Shown here in pieces: positions 28,876-39,503 of a stretch of DNA of 64,000 nt. The translations under genes and the position numbers were made by a program. A model generated the notes under the pieces. The model made no database searches. It worked only from the letters and a program-made list of their open reading frames with translations, and was not told the origin of the DNA. Where the stretch lies: assembly GCF_900177325.1 (NCBI RefSeq), contig NZ_FXBL01000004.1, positions 2,666,001 through 2,730,000 on the forward strand, written 5' to 3'. How positions within the stretch are numbered: the stretch's first letter is position 1; the number at the start of each line of letters is the position of its first letter. The stretch comes from Mesorhizobium australicum (lineage in GTDB: Bacteria; Pseudomonadota; Alphaproteobacteria; Rhizobiales; Rhizobiaceae).

Positions 28876-29649
28876 TCAGATCAGGTCGCGCAGGAACCGC
28901 TGGTGCCGCATGTAGTAGAAGGGAACCGGATGGTCCGCGTCGAGGGACGGATCCTCGGCGAGCCTGTTCGCCAGATCGCCCAGGACCGTCCGCGTGATCA
29001 TCGGTATTTCCTCCGACACGGCATTGCCGATGGGCAGCCAGACGAGTTCCTCGAGCTCCTCCGTCGGGCCGCCGCCGGGCAGCTCCACCGCGACGTCGTC
29101 GCGCCACGCGGCGATGAAGCGCGTGTCGAAGCGGCGGACGCGGCCGGGCGGGGTGATGGCGCGGGCGATCATGCGCAGGTTGGAGAGCGTCGGCTGGACG
29201 CCGTTCTCGGCGAAGCCGTGCCAGCCCTCGCGCTTCGTCTGGTAGTCGCCGCTGCGGCCGATCAGCAGGCCGGCCTCCTCATAGGTCTCGCGCAGCGCCG
29301 AAAGCGCGATCGCACGCGCCCGCGCCGACGAGATCGAGCGCTTGCCCTTGACGACCAGCTTGGCCTCGACGGCGGGATGCAGCGTGTCGGCGACTGCGAC
29401 GCGGCTGTCGGAAGGATCGGTGCGCCCGCCGGGGAAGACCAGGCGGCCGGGCATGAAGGCGTGCTTGCGCGAGCGGCGGCCCATCAGGACGCGGAACTCG
29501 CCACCGCTGCGGTCGATGAGCATCAGCGTGGCCGCGTCGCGCGGCCGCATCGGCTTGCCGCCCAGCGCGAAATCCTTGGCCTCGGCGTTGTCGACCTGCG
29601 CCCGCGTCATGCCTTCCATGGTGCCTCCTCCCGACATTGTCCCGCTCAT
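28876..29649 (-). CDS. NUDIX hydrolase
   Basis: 257 residues. The Nudix box is seen as GGRTDPSD... through ALRETYEEAGLLIG, with a long insertion between the opening glycines and the REtYEEAG helix, typical of the NUDT8/NUDT19-like or YfcD-remote family with FVFPGG-type openings (here LVFPGGRTD). It hydrolyses a nucleoside diphosphate linked to another moiety; substrate unknown. The ATG at 29649 overlaps the DUF983 stop as ATGA; three more ATGs follow within 13 codons. Confidence 0.9.
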   Translation of the reverse strand: MSGTMSGGGTMEGMTRAQVDNAEAKDFALGGKPMRPRDAATLMLIDRSGGEFRVLMGRRSRKHAFMPGRLVFPGGRTDPSDSRVAVADTLHPAVEAKLVVKGKRSISSARARAIALSALRETYEEAGLLIGRSGDYQTKREGWHGFAENGVQPTLSNLRMIARAITPPGRVRRFDTRFIAAWRDDVAVELPGGGPTEELEELVWLPIGNAVSEEIPMITRTVLGDLANRLAEDPSLDADHPVPFYYMRHQRFLRDLI

Positions 29650-30083
29650 GCTTCCGGGTGCGTCTCGATCTCGTCTTCGGCGCCGCCGAAGCCGTGCATA
29701 TAGAGCGCCCATTGCAGTCCCACGACGGCGCCCTTGACCGGCTGCAGCAGCGCGATCGAGCCCAGCACGGTGACCGGCGCCCAGATGGCGAGATGGGTCC
29801 AGGTCGAAAGCTCGACCGCGGCCTCGACGCCCATGAAGGCGCCGACGACGATGTGGCCGACAATGAAGATCACCAGATAGGCGGGCAGGTCGTCGGCGCG
29901 GTGGTGGCCGATATGCTCGCCGCACACCGCGCAGTCGTCGACGGTCTTGGCGTAGCTCTGGAACAGCCTGCCTTCGCCGCAATGCGGGCAGCGGCCCATG
30001 AAGCCGCGCACCATCGCCTGCTTCAGGTCGCGGGCGGGCCGGCCGCTATGTGCCTCGCCGCCGAATTGGACCGTTTCCATCAT
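29646..30083 (-). CDS. DUF983 family zinc-ribbon membrane protein
   Basis: 145 residues. An N-terminal zinc ribbon CPHCGEGRLF...CAVCGEHIGHH is followed by two membrane helices (YLVIFIVGHIVVGAF and LAIWAPVTVLGSIALL). This is the DUF983 pattern; the function is unknown, some members sit near cytochrome oxidase genes, here with rnr and NUDIX. Start at 30083 overlaps the rnr stop; a second ATG follows directly. Confidence 0.93.
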   Translation of the reverse strand: MMETVQFGGEAHSGRPARDLKQAMVRGFMGRCPHCGEGRLFQSYAKTVDDCAVCGEHIGHHRADDLPAYLVIFIVGHIVVGAFMGVEAAVELSTWTHLAIWAPVTVLGSIALLQPVKGAVVGLQWALYMHGFGGAEDEIETHPEA

Positions 30084-32401
30084 CTTCTCCTCGACCGGCC
30101 GCCCAGCCGGTTGCCGCCCGCGCGCGCCGTGCGGCGTCCGCGCGCCTTGTGGAACGACTGCCGCATGCCCTGCAATGCGACCGGATCGCTCAGCATCTCG
30201 AAGCGCATCGAGCCTGCCAGCGGCGCCACCTCGACCAGTTTGACCTCGACGGCGTCGCCGAGGCGGTAGCCGCGACCGCTGCGGTCGCCGAACAGGGTGT
30301 GGGCGGTTTCGTCATAGATATAGTAATCGTCACGCAGCGACGACACCGGCACGAAGCCATCCGCGCCGTAGGTGGGCAACTGGACAAAAAGTCCGGACTT
30401 GGTCACACCCGTTATGCGTCCTTCGAAGGTCTCGCCCTTGCGGCCCGACAGATGCGCGGCGATCAGCCGGTCGACCGTGTCGCGCTCCGCGGCCATCGCG
30501 CGCCGTTCCGAGGCCGAGATGAGCGCCGAGATTTCCTCCAGCCGCGCCTCCTCGTCGCGCGTCAGGCCGCCGGGGCCGAGGCCCAGCGAACCGATCAGCG
30601 CCCGGTGCACGATCAGGTCCGCATAGCGGCGGATCGGCGAGGTGAAGTGCGCGTAGCGGCGCAGGTTGAGGCCGAAATGGCCGATATTGTCGGGCGAGTA
30701 GACCGCCTGGCTCTGCGAGCGCAGCACCACCTCGTTGACGAGGCTCTCGTGCTCGGTGTCGCGCACCTGGGCCAGGATGCCGTTGAACTGCGAGGGGCGA
30801 AGCTCGGCGCCGCGCGCCAGGCTGATCGACAGGGTGCGCAGGAACTCGCGCAGCGATTCCTGCTTGGCCAGAGAGGGCGCGTCGTGGATGCGGTAGATCA
30901 GCGCCTGGCGCTTGTTCTCCAGGCTCTCCGCGGCCGCGACATTGGCCTGGATCATGAACTCCTCGATCAGCTTGTGCGCGTCGAGGCGTTCGGGGACCGT
31001 CACGCGGTCGACCGTGCCGTCCGGCTTGAGCAGGATTTTGCGCTCCGGCAGGTCGAGTTCGAGCGGGCGGCGCGCCTCGCGGCCGCGCTTGAGCACCGCA
31101 TAGGCGTCCCATAGCGGCTTGAGGACCGTGTCGAGCAGCGGGCCGGTCTTGTCGTCGGGCCTGCCGTCGATCGCCGCCTGCGCCTGCGGATAGGCGAGCT
31201 TGGCGGCGGACTTCATCATCACGCGATGGAAGGAGTGGCGGATCTTGCGGCCGTCGGCCGAGAAGGTCATGCGCACGGCGAGTGCCGGGCGGTCCTCGCC
31301 CTCGCGCAGCGAGCAGAGGTCGTTGGAGATGCGCTCGGGCAGCATCGGCACGACGCGGTCGGGGAAATAGACCGAGTTGCCGCGTTTGAGCGCCTCGCGG
31401 TCGAGGGCAGAGCCGCCGCGGATATAGGCCGCGACGTCGGCGATGGCGACGGTGGCGATGACGCCGCCGGTGTTCGCCGGGTCCGGGTCGGGCTCGGCAT
31501 AGACGGCGTCGTCATGATCCTTGGCATCGGCCGGATCGATGGTGACCAGCGGCAGGCGGCGCCAGTCCTCGCGGTGCTCCATGCCGGCCGGCTTCATCGC
31601 GTCGGCCTCGGCCAGCACTTGCGGCGGGAAGACGTGCGGGATGTCGTGCGCGTGGATGGCGATCATCGAGACCGCCTTCTCGCTGTCGAGCGAGCCGAGC
31701 ACGGCGACGACCTTGCCGCGCGGCAGGCCGTAGCGGCCGGAGGAGACCTGCTCGGCCTCGACCAGGTCGCCCGGCTTCGCGTCGCCCAGCGCGTCGGCGT
31801 CGATCATCAGTTCGGGCTGGCGGCGCTCGACCGGTTCGAGGCGGAAGGATCCGTCGGCGAGCTTGCGCAGGACGCCGAGCGCGAGGTCCTTGCGGTGGTC
31901 GATCAGCCGGATGACCCGGCCCGTATAGGCGGGACCCGGCCGCTCCTTCGCGGGAAACACCTTGGCGAGCACGCGGTCGCCGACGCCGGCCGTCGGCGTC
32001 TTCGCGCCGCGCGGACTGCGGATCGAGACGAGGACGGGATCGGCATCTTCCGGCTGCTCGACCGGGCGGGCGAGCAGACCTCCCTCGCGGTCGCGGCCGA
32101 AGATTTCGAGCGCCACGACCGGGGGCAGGGCGCCGGGCTTGGAATAGGATTTACGATCGACCTCGAGCAGGCCTTCGCTCGCCAGCTCGGCCAGCGTCTG
32201 CTTTAGCCAGACGCGGCCTTCACCCTTCAGCCCGAAGGCCTTTGCGATGTCGCGCTTCGATGCCAGGTCGGGATGGGACTGGATGTAGTCGAGGAGCGCC
32301 TGGCGGGTCGGGAAACCGTCCTCGCCGACCTCCGCCGAGGCCGAATCCTGCCCGCCGCGGCGCTTGCCGGCCTTTCCAGATCCGGGCAGGCGCCGGGCCA
32401 A
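30080..32401 (-). CDS. rnr: Ribonuclease R
   Basis: 3'-5' exoribonuclease of the RNB family, 773 residues, able to degrade structured RNA. After a basic N-terminus come a winged-helix-like segment, cold-shock domains, the RNB core with TIDPADAKDHDDAVYAE (catalytic aspartates) and TSPIRRYADLIVHR, then the S1 domain (GETFEGRITGVTKSGLFVQL) and a basic tail. The start is a TTG at 32401 that immediately follows the topA TAG, so translation is probably coupled. Operon order topA-rnr-DUF983-NUDIX is typical for the order. Confidence 0.96.
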   Translation of the reverse strand: MARRLPGSGKAGKRRGGQDSASAEVGEDGFPTRQALLDYIQSHPDLASKRDIAKAFGLKGEGRVWLKQTLAELASEGLLEVDRKSYSKPGALPPVVALEIFGRDREGGLLARPVEQPEDADPVLVSIRSPRGAKTPTAGVGDRVLAKVFPAKERPGPAYTGRVIRLIDHRKDLALGVLRKLADGSFRLEPVERRQPELMIDADALGDAKPGDLVEAEQVSSGRYGLPRGKVVAVLGSLDSEKAVSMIAIHAHDIPHVFPPQVLAEADAMKPAGMEHREDWRRLPLVTIDPADAKDHDDAVYAEPDPDPANTGGVIATVAIADVAAYIRGGSALDREALKRGNSVYFPDRVVPMLPERISNDLCSLREGEDRPALAVRMTFSADGRKIRHSFHRVMMKSAAKLAYPQAQAAIDGRPDDKTGPLLDTVLKPLWDAYAVLKRGREARRPLELDLPERKILLKPDGTVDRVTVPERLDAHKLIEEFMIQANVAAAESLENKRQALIYRIHDAPSLAKQESLREFLRTLSISLARGAELRPSQFNGILAQVRDTEHESLVNEVVLRSQSQAVYSPDNIGHFGLNLRRYAHFTSPIRRYADLIVHRALIGSLGLGPGGLTRDEEARLEEISALISASERRAMAAERDTVDRLIAAHLSGRKGETFEGRITGVTKSGLFVQLPTYGADGFVPVSSLRDDYYIYDETAHTLFGDRSGRGYRLGDAVEVKLVEVAPLAGSMRFEMLSDPVALQGMRQSFHKARGRRTARAGGNRLGGRSRRR

Positions 32402-35032
32402 CTATTTCGCCGCCTTCTTCTTGGCCGGCTTCGCGGCGGCCTTCTTCGGGGCCGCAGACTTCGCGGCCGCCTTGGCCGGGGATTTGCGGGCGGTCGATTT
32501 CGACTTGCCGCCGCCGGCCGCCTCGCGCGCCGCGATCAGCGCCAGCGCTTCTTCCATGGTAACCGAGGCGGGGTCCTTGCCCTTCGGGATGGTGGCGTTG
32601 ACCTTGCCGAAATTGACATAGGCGCCGTATTTGCCGTCGCGCACCGTGACGTTGCCGCCGCCGTCGGGATGTTCGCCGAGGTCCTTCAGCGCCGCCGGCG
32701 TGCCGCCGCGACGGCCCGGACCCTTCGCCGCCTTCTCGGCAAGCACCGCGACCGCGCGGTTGATGCCGACGGAGAACACGTCCTCGATCGATTCGAGATT
32801 GGCGTAGACGCCGTCGTGCAGCAGGAACGGCCCGTAGCGGCCGAGGCCGGCGGAGATCATCTTGCCGGTCTCGGGATGCTGGCCGACGTCGCGCGGCAGC
32901 GACAGCAGCGCCAGCGCCTTCTCGTGGTCCATCGCTTCGATCGTCCAGCCCTTGGGCAGGCTGGAGCGCTTGGCCTCCTTGCCTTCGCCGCGCTGGACAT
33001 AGGGGCCGAAGCGGCCGTTCTTCAGGACGATTTCCTCATCCGTGTAGGGATCGCGGCCCAGGACCTTGTCGCCGCTCTCGCCCGAGGCCGGCTCGCCATT
33101 GCCGTTCACCGCCTCGCCGAGCTGACGGGTGTAGCCGCATTCGGGATAGTTCGAGCAGCCGACGAAGGCGCCGTATTTGCCGAGCTTCAGCGACAGGTTA
33201 CCGGTGCCGCAGCGCGGGCAGATGCGCGGATCGGAGCCGTCCTCGCGGGCGGGGAAGACCAGCGGCGCGAGCTGCTCGTTGAGCGCGTCGAGCACGTCGG
33301 TGACGCGCAGCTCCTTTATGCCGTCGACGGCGGCCGAGAAGTCGGCCCAGAAATCGCGCAGCACGTCCTTCCAGGCGAGCTTGCCGTCGGAAATCTCGTC
33401 GAGCTTCTCCTCCAGACCAGCGGTGAAGTCGTATTCGACATATTTCTCGAAGAAGCTTTCGAGGAAGGCGGTGACGATGCGGCCCTTCGAGTGCGGCGTC
33501 AGCCGGCGCTTGTCGATGACGACGTATTCGCGGTCTTCCAGCGTCTTCAGCGTCGCGGCGTAGGTCGAGGGACGGCCGATGCCGAGCTCTTCGAGCTTCT
33601 TGATGAGGGACGCCTCCGAATAGCGCGGCGGCGGCTCGGTCGTGTGCTGGTCGGCGGTGATCTTCTCGCGGGCGAGAGCTTCGCCGGCGCGGATCTCAGG
33701 CAGGCGCTTGCTTTCCTCGTCCTCGGCGTCCTCGTCCTTCGGGTCGACATAGGCGGCGAGGAAGCCGTCGAAGCGGGTGACGGAGCCGACGGCCCGCAAC
33801 TGCGCGGTCTGCGCGCCGTTCTTCGCCTCGATCTCGACCGTCGTGCGCTCGATCTCGGCCGGCTGCATCTGCGAGGCGATCGCGCGCTTCCAGATCATCT
33901 CGTAGAGACGGAACTGATCGGAATCAAGATGGGCGCGGACGGAGGCCGGGGTGCGGAAGAAGTCGGTCGGGCGGATGGCCTCGTGCGCTTCCTGCGCGTT
34001 CTTCGCCTTGGCGGAATAAAAGCGCGGCTTTTCCGGCAGGTAACTGTCGCCGAACTCCTTGCCGATCGCGGCGCGGGCGGCCGTGATCGCCTCCGGCGCC
34101 ATCTGCACGCCGTCGGTTCGCATATAGGTGATGAGGCCGACCGTCTCGCCGCCGACGTCGAGGCCTTCGTAGAGCCTCTGGGCGATCTGCATCGTGCGCG
34201 AGGCCGAGAAGCCGTAGCGCGACGACGCCGCCTGCTGCAGCGTGGAGGTGGTGAAGGGCGGGCCGGGATTGCGCTTGGCCGGCTTCGCCTCGACGGAGAC
34301 GGCATTGAAGGTCGCGCCTTCGAGCATTGTCTTGATGCCGTTGGCCTGTTCCGCGGTCTTGATGTCGAGTTTCTGGAGGCGCTTGCCCTCGTAGCCGGTC
34401 AGGCGGGCCTCGAACGTGTCCTTGCGTGGCGTGGCGAGAAGCGCGGCGATGTTCCAGTATTCCTCGCGGACGAAGCGCTCGATCTCCAGCTCGCGGTCGC
34501 AGACGAGCCTGAGCGCGACCGACTGGACGCGGCCGGCCGAGCGGGCGCCCGGCAGCTTGCGCCAGAGCACGGGCGACAATGTAAAGCCGACGAGATAGTC
34601 CAGCGCCCGGCGGGCGAGATAGGCCTCGACCAGCGGCGCGTCGATGTCGCGCGGCTTGGCCATGGCGTCGAGCACCGACTGCTTGGTGATGGCGTTGAAG
34701 ACGACGCGGCTGATGTGCTTGTCCTTGAGCACGCGCTTGTTGCGCAGCACCTCCAGCACGTGCCAGGAAATCGCCTCCCCCTCGCGATCCGGGTCGGTGG
34801 CGAGGATCAGCCCGTCGGCGCCCTTGAGAGCGGTGGCGATGTCGGAAAGCCGCTTGGACGAGGCCGAATCGACCGACCAGGACATGGCGAAATCTTCCTC
34901 GGGACGGACCGAGCCATCCTTGGGAGGCAAGTCGCGGACGTGCCCGAACGAGGCCAGAACCTTGTAGTTCTTGCCCAGATACTTGTTGATTGTCTTCGCC
35001 TTTGCAGGCGATTCGACGACGACGACGTCCAT
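32402..35032 (-). CDS. topA: DNA topoisomerase I
   Basis: Type IA topoisomerase relaxing negative supercoils, 876 residues. TOPRIM: VVVVESPAKAKTINKYLG and LATDPDREGEAISWHV. The active-site tyrosine is in VGLITYMRTDGVQM. A C-terminal zinc ribbon (CPRCGTGNLSLKLGKYGAFV with CSNYPEC) and repeated DUF-type zinc-less modules (GRYGPFLLHDGVY, DGKYGAYVNFG) follow. The protein ends in a Lys/Ala-rich tail that likely binds DNA. ATG at 35032, divergent from the gene at 35256. Confidence 0.97.
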   Translation of the reverse strand: MDVVVVESPAKAKTINKYLGKNYKVLASFGHVRDLPPKDGSVRPEEDFAMSWSVDSASSKRLSDIATALKGADGLILATDPDREGEAISWHVLEVLRNKRVLKDKHISRVVFNAITKQSVLDAMAKPRDIDAPLVEAYLARRALDYLVGFTLSPVLWRKLPGARSAGRVQSVALRLVCDRELEIERFVREEYWNIAALLATPRKDTFEARLTGYEGKRLQKLDIKTAEQANGIKTMLEGATFNAVSVEAKPAKRNPGPPFTTSTLQQAASSRYGFSASRTMQIAQRLYEGLDVGGETVGLITYMRTDGVQMAPEAITAARAAIGKEFGDSYLPEKPRFYSAKAKNAQEAHEAIRPTDFFRTPASVRAHLDSDQFRLYEMIWKRAIASQMQPAEIERTTVEIEAKNGAQTAQLRAVGSVTRFDGFLAAYVDPKDEDAEDEESKRLPEIRAGEALAREKITADQHTTEPPPRYSEASLIKKLEELGIGRPSTYAATLKTLEDREYVVIDKRRLTPHSKGRIVTAFLESFFEKYVEYDFTAGLEEKLDEISDGKLAWKDVLRDFWADFSAAVDGIKELRVTDVLDALNEQLAPLVFPAREDGSDPRICPRCGTGNLSLKLGKYGAFVGCSNYPECGYTRQLGEAVNGNGEPASGESGDKVLGRDPYTDEEIVLKNGRFGPYVQRGEGKEAKRSSLPKGWTIEAMDHEKALALLSLPRDVGQHPETGKMISAGLGRYGPFLLHDGVYANLESIEDVFSVGINRAVAVLAEKAAKGPGRRGGTPAALKDLGEHPDGGGNVTVRDGKYGAYVNFGKVNATIPKGKDPASVTMEEALALIAAREAAGGGKSKSTARKSPAKAAAKSAAPKKAAAKPAKKKAAK

Positions 35033-35255
35033 CCGATGTCCGGCACTTTCCGATCGCGGGGAAGAGGAATTCCGCGCCGCGATCCTTGACGATTGCGTCC
35101 GTCAAATGGCCGTGCTTTCGGTCGCGGTCAAGTGGCGGGCTGATTTTGGCGATATGTCCGACGCCCCGGGATGGATCCTCGGACGCGTCGACACGTGCAA
35201 TTTTAAGTGTTATGTGGAGGAACTATTTTATCCTAGGTTGCATCGGTGAACGCGA

Positions 35256-35525
35256 ATGACAGCCAATCCCCCAGACCTGCCGCCAGACACCCGGACACGA
35301 CCCACTCCGTCCGCGCATGACATCGCGACCCCGGAGGCGGCGCGCGACACGCTCGACTACATGCGCTCGATGCTGACGGAGCTTTCCGGCATCGCGCGGC
35401 GCCAGCGGCTCGACATGCTCGCCTACCTGATCGAGATGGCCTCGGTGGAGGCGTCGGACGCGCTGGCGCGCGACAGCACGCGGCGAAAGGGCGGTCGCAG
35501 ACGGGCCGGCGCGTCAGACCAGTGA
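35256..35525 (+). CDS. Small conserved hypothetical protein
   Basis: 89 residues. A Pro-rich N-terminus precedes a helical core DTLDYMRSMLTELSGIARRQ with LDMLAYLIEMASVEA, and a basic tail. The core pattern (L-x-Y-x-x-x-ML-x-EL ... MLAYLIEMA-x-VEA) recurs in proteobacterial small proteins that I have seen as conserved but unnamed. The tail overlaps the end of the convergent dprA by 12 bases. An A+T-rich upstream stretch (TTTTAAGTGTTATG) may carry its promoter. Confidence 0.75.
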   Translation: MTANPPDLPPDTRTRPTPSAHDIATPEAARDTLDYMRSMLTELSGIARRQRLDMLAYLIEMASVEASDALARDSTRRKGGRRRAGASDQ

Positions 35526-36635
35526 GACCTGCCCGCCGGGATGGCGTTCGAGCCGGCCGGCGAGATCGAGTTCGAGCAGGATCATGAACACCTGCGCCGG
35601 ATGAAGGCCGGTGTGGCGGATGATCTCGTCCACGCCGGTCGGCACCGGCCCGAGCGCTTCGATCACGCGCTCCCTGTCCAGATCGCCGGGCGGTGGCGTC
35701 GCCGTGAAGTCGGGCGGTTCCTCGAAGGTCTCCGCCTCGCCGGGCGGGCGGCCGATGAGCGGCGAGATCGCCTCGATGACGTCGCGGGCCTCGGTGACCA
35801 GCGTCGCGCCCTCCTTGAGCAGGCCGTTGGTGCCGGCGGCGCGCGGGTCGAGCGGCGAGCCGGGTACCGCGAAGACGAGCCGGCCGAGCTCGCCCGCCAT
35901 GCGGGCGCTGATCAGGGAGCCGGACCTGAACGCGGCCTCGACCACGACCAGCCCGAGCGACAGCCCGGCGATGATGCGGTTGCGGCGGGGGAAGTCGCGC
36001 GCCCTCGGTTCCCAGCCGAACGGCATTTCGGACACCGCCGCGCCATTGGCCGCCAGCGCCTGCATCAGATCCGCGTTCTCGAGGGGATAAGGCCGATCGA
36101 GGCCGCCGGCGAGCACGGCGATGCCGCCCGTCGCCAGGCTGCCCTCATGCGCGGCGGTGTCGATGCCGCGGGCGAGCCCCGAGACGATGGCGAACCCCTC
36201 GCGGCCGAGATCGGCGGCGAGCATGCGCGCCATGCGGATGCCGGCGAGCGACGCGTTGCGGGCGCCGACGATCGCGACCGGCGGCAGCACGAACACGTTG
36301 GCGTTGCCCCTGACGGCGATCAGGGGAGGCGGGTTCTCGACCCGCCGCAGCATCGGCGGATAGTCGGCCTCGCCGATGGCGACGAAGCGCGCGCCGGCCT
36401 TCGCGGCAAGAGCCATTTCGGCTTCCGCCTCGGCGGCCGAGGGAACGCGCAGCAGCCGGCTGCCGCCGCCGAGGCGCGTGAGTTCCGGCAGCATCTCGAT
36501 CGCCGTCTCGGCCGAGCCGAAACGGTTGATCAGGTCGCGGAAGGTGGCAGGGCCGATATTGTCGGTGCGGATGAGGCGGAGCCAGGCGAGACGCTGGCGG
36601 TCGCTGAGGGAAGGGCCGGCGCGGCCTGTCGTCAC
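35514..36635 (-). CDS. dprA: DNA processing protein DprA
   Basis: Loads RecA on incoming single-stranded DNA during transformation. 373 residues from a GTG at 36635. The N-terminal SAM-like part ([19 protein letters not shown]) leads into the Rossmann domain with [33 protein letters not shown] and GGLDRPYP; the C-terminal winged helix ([20 protein letters not shown]) is present. The GTG overlaps the plsY stop as GTGA. No other competence genes are in the window. Confidence 0.95.
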   Translation of the reverse strand: MTTGRAGPSLSDRQRLAWLRLIRTDNIGPATFRDLINRFGSAETAIEMLPELTRLGGGSRLLRVPSAAEAEAEMALAAKAGARFVAIGEADYPPMLRRVENPPPLIAVRGNANVFVLPPVAIVGARNASLAGIRMARMLAADLGREGFAIVSGLARGIDTAAHEGSLATGGIAVLAGGLDRPYPLENADLMQALAANGAAVSEMPFGWEPRARDFPRRNRIIAGLSLGLVVVEAAFRSGSLISARMAGELGRLVFAVPGSPLDPRAAGTNGLLKEGATLVTEARDVIEAISPLIGRPPGEAETFEEPPDFTATPPPGDLDRERVIEALGPVPTGVDEIIRHTGLHPAQVFMILLELDLAGRLERHPGGQVSLV

Positions 36636-37249
36636 CCGCTCGCCCCGATGCGCGTCTCATTGCCGTCCAGCAGGCGGCGGATGTTGGCGTGGTGCTTGAA
36701 GAAGACGATCACGCTCATGACCGTGAACAGCCACGCCACACTGGCCGGGCCGAACCAGAAGAAGAGAGAGAGCGGAACGGCGACGGCCGCGAGAAGTGCT
36801 GCGAGCGACGAGTAGCGGGTGAGATAGGCGATGGCGATCCAGACGATGGCGAAGACGAGCGCCGCCTTCCAGGCGAGCGCGATCAGCACGCCGAGATAGG
36901 TCGCCACGCCCTTGCCGCCCCGAAAGCCGAGCCAGACCGGGAAGAGATGGCCCAGGAACGCGGCGAAGCCGGCGACGATGCCGAAGGCCGGCCCCCATGT
37001 GGCGGCGACGAGCACTGCGACCGTGCCCTTGAGCGCGTCGAGAAGGAGGGTGAGGGCCGCGAGCTTCTTGTTGCCGGTGCGCAGCACGTTGGTCGCGCCG
37101 ATATTGCCGGAGCCGATGCGCCGCACGTCGCCGAGCCCGGCGATGCGGGTGATGAGCAGGCCGAAGGGGATGGAGCCGAGGAGATAGCCCAAGATGATGG
37201 CCGCCGCATAGAGCGGCAGGTTCCCGGCCCAGTCGATCTGGTCAGACAT
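36632..37249 (-). CDS. plsY: Acyl-phosphate:glycerol-3-phosphate acyltransferase
   Basis: Integral membrane enzyme for the first acylation in phospholipid synthesis, 205 residues with about five helices. Diagnostic loops: [26 protein letters not shown], and [15 protein letters not shown]. The ATG at 37249 overlaps the pyrC' stop by one base (TGATG). Order pyrB-pyrC'-plsY-dprA is typical of this bacterial group. Confidence 0.96.
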   Translation of the reverse strand: MSDQIDWAGNLPLYAAAIILGYLLGSIPFGLLITRIAGLGDVRRIGSGNIGATNVLRTGNKKLAALTLLLDALKGTVAVLVAATWGPAFGIVAGFAAFLGHLFPVWLGFRGGKGVATYLGVLIALAWKAALVFAIVWIAIAYLTRYSSLAALLAAVAVPLSLFFWFGPASVAWLFTVMSVIVFFKHHANIRRLLDGNETRIGASG

Positions 37250-38544
37250 CAGGCTCCCTCCATCGCCCGGTGCACTGTGCGTCCCGCCACCATCGTTTGC
37301 AAGACCTTGCCTTGCAGCCGCGCACCTTCGAAGCAGGAGTTCTTGGAGCGCGACAGGATGTCGGCCTCGCGCACGATCCACGGCGCGTCGAGATCGGCCA
37401 CGATCAGGTCGGCCGGCATACCGGGCGCAAGGCCGCCGCCCGACAGCCCGAACACTTTCGCAGGATTGCGTGACAGTATTTCTGCGATGCGCAGCAGCGG
37501 AAGGTCCCCGTTATGATAGAGGCGCAGCGTGACGGCGAGCAGCGTCTCCAGCCCGATCGCGCCGGCGGCCGCGTCCGCGAAGGGCAGCCGCTTGGTGTCG
37601 ACATCCTGCGGGTCGTGCGAGGAGGAGACGAGGTCGATCGTCCCGTCGCGCAGCGCCTCGATCATCGCCAGGCGATCGTCTTCGGCCCGCAGCGGCGGGG
37701 CGAGCCGGAAGAAGGTGCGATATTCACCGACATCGTTCTCGTTGAGCGACAGGTTGTGGATCGCCACGCCCGCCGTGACGTTCGCGCCGTCGTTTTTTGC
37801 GCGCGCGATCGCCGCCGCGGACATGGCGGTCGAAATCTTGGCGGCGTGGTAGGCGCCGCCGGTGAGCCGCGCGAGCAAGAGGTCGCGCTCCAGCGGGATC
37901 GCCTCGGCCTCGCGCGGAATGCCCGACAGGCCGAGCCAGCTCGCATAGAGGCCCTCGTTCATGACCCCACCGCCGAGATGGCGGTCCTGCGTCTCGTGCG
38001 CGATCGTCACACCGAAGTCGCGCGCATAGCTCAGCGCCCGGCGCATGATGAGCGCGTTGGAGATCGTGTGGCGGCCTTCTGTGAAGCCGACGGCGCCGGC
38101 CTCGCGCAGCAGGCCGAACTCGGTCATCTCGGCGCCGTGGAAGCCCTTGGTGATCGAGGCGGCGGGATAGACGCGCACCCTGGCCGTGTCGCGCGCGGTG
38201 CGCTGGACGAACTCGACCAGCGCGACGTTGTCGATGACCGGATCGGTGTCCGGCATCATCACCATCGAGGTGACGCCACCGGCGGCCGCCGCAATGCTCG
38301 CCGAGGCGATGGTCTCGCGGTGTTCGCCACCGGGCTCGCCAATGAACACGCGGCTGTCGACGAGACCGGGCAGGATCGCAGCGCCCTTGCAGTCGATGAC
38401 GGCAGCACCGCCCGGCGCGCCCTGGTTCCTCACGGAGGCGCCGGCGGCGACGATCCTGCCCTCTGCCACGAGCACGGACCCCTGCTCGTCGAGGCCTCGT
38501 GCAGGGTCGACTACCCTCGCATTGATGAAGAGCGTCGGGCTCAT
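37249..38544 (-). CDS. Dihydroorotase-like protein lacking the HxH metal motif (PyrC')
   Basis: 431 residues of the amidohydrolase/dihydroorotase family beside pyrB. Active enzymes read PGLVDxHVHxREPG; here the same place reads [14 protein letters not shown], so both metal-binding histidines are gone. The carboxylated-lysine and other sites are also altered, although AHETQDRHL and SSSHDPQ remain. Non-catalytic PyrC' proteins are known to act as structural partners of aspartate carbamoyltransferase in pseudomonads. A separate active dihydroorotase is expected elsewhere. Its ATG overlaps the pyrB stop (ATGA), supporting a complex with PyrB. Databases usually label it dihydroorotase. Confidence 0.88.
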   Translation of the reverse strand: MSPTLFINARVVDPARGLDEQGSVLVAEGRIVAAGASVRNQGAPGGAAVIDCKGAAILPGLVDSRVFIGEPGGEHRETIASASIAAAAGGVTSMVMMPDTDPVIDNVALVEFVQRTARDTARVRVYPAASITKGFHGAEMTEFGLLREAGAVGFTEGRHTISNALIMRRALSYARDFGVTIAHETQDRHLGGGVMNEGLYASWLGLSGIPREAEAIPLERDLLLARLTGGAYHAAKISTAMSAAAIARAKNDGANVTAGVAIHNLSLNENDVGEYRTFFRLAPPLRAEDDRLAMIEALRDGTIDLVSSSHDPQDVDTKRLPFADAAAGAIGLETLLAVTLRLYHNGDLPLLRIAEILSRNPAKVFGLSGGGLAPGMPADLIVADLDAPWIVREADILSRSKNSCFEGARLQGKVLQTMVAGRTVHRAMEGA

Positions 38545-39503
38545 GCGTGGCGCCCCTCGTTGCGGCGCGGGTCGAGGAGGGCTTCCATCACCGCCATGCG
38601 CACGGCGACGCCCATCTCGACCTGTTCCTGGATCACGCTCTGCGGCCCGTCGGCGATCTCCGAGGCGATCTCGACGCCGCGGTTCATCGGGCCGGGATGC
38701 ATGACCAGCGCGTCGTCCTTCGCGGCCTTCAGCTTCTCGGCGTCGAGGCCGAAATAGCGGAAATATTCGCGCACCGACGGCACGAAGGCGCCTTCCATGC
38801 GCTCGCGCTGCAGGCGCAGCATCATCACCACGTCGGCGTCCTTCAGGCCCTCCGCCATGGTGCGGAACACCTCGACGCCCATGTTGGCGATGCCCGAGGG
38901 CAAGAGCGTCGACGGCGCGACGGCGCGGACGCGGGCGCCCAGCGCGTTCAGCAGCAGGATGTTGGATCGGGCGACGCGCGAATGCAGGATGTCGCCGCAG
39001 ATCGCCACGGTCAGCTTGTGCAGCGGGCCCTTCGCGCGGCGGATGGTGAGCGCATCGAGCAGCGCCTGGGTCGGGTGCTCGTGCGCGCCGTCGCCGGCGT
39101 TGACCACGGAGCAGGCGACCTTCTGGGCAAGCAGGGCCGCGGCTCCCGCCGAGGAGTGGCGGATGATGAGGATATCGGGCCGCATCGCGTTCAGCGTCAT
39201 CGCCGTGTCGATGAGCGTCTCGCCCTTCTTCACCGAGGAACTGGCGACCGACATGTTCATCACGTCGGCGCCGAGCCGCTTGCCGGCGAGCTCGAACGAC
39301 GACTGCGTGCGGGTCGAGGCTTCGTAGAAGAGGTTGATCTGGGTGCGCCCGCGCAGGCGGCTGGATTTCTTCTCCGGCTGCCGCGACAGCGCCACCGCCG
39401 CATCGGCCCGGTCGAGGAGAAGTTCGATATCGGGAGGAGAAAGCCCCTGGATGCCGAGAAGGTGTCGGTGCGGGTAGAGCGGGAGGGCTTGAGCGTCTGT
39501 CAT
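38541..39503 (-). CDS. pyrB: Aspartate carbamoyltransferase catalytic subunit
   Basis: Joins carbamoyl phosphate and aspartate in pyrimidine synthesis. 320 residues. The carbamoyl-phosphate loop is [20 protein letters not shown], followed by [33 protein letters not shown] and MLRLQRERM. The C-terminal [14 protein letters not shown] is canonical. It lies at the head of pyrB-pyrC'-plsY-dprA. No pyrI regulatory subunit is present, consistent with assembly on PyrC'. Confidence 0.97.
   Translation of the reverse strand: MTDAQALPLYPHRHLLGIQGLSPPDIELLLDRADAAVALSRQPEKKSSRLRGRTQINLFYEASTRTQSSFELAGKRLGADVMNMSVASSSVKKGETLIDTAMTLNAMRPDILIIRHSSAGAAALLAQKVACSVVNAGDGAHEHPTQALLDALTIRRAKGPLHKLTVAICGDILHSRVARSNILLLNALGARVRAVAPSTLLPSGIANMGVEVFRTMAEGLKDADVVMMLRLQRERMEGAFVPSVREYFRYFGLDAEKLKAAKDDALVMHPGPMNRGVEIASEIADGPQSVIQEQVEMGVAVRMAVMEALLDPRRNEGRHA

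Noticed and set aside
32273..35089. 938-codon open frame opposite topA, and an 819-codon frame opposite gcvP (626-3085)
   Set aside because: Same shadow effect; real enzymes with full motif sets occupy the other strand.
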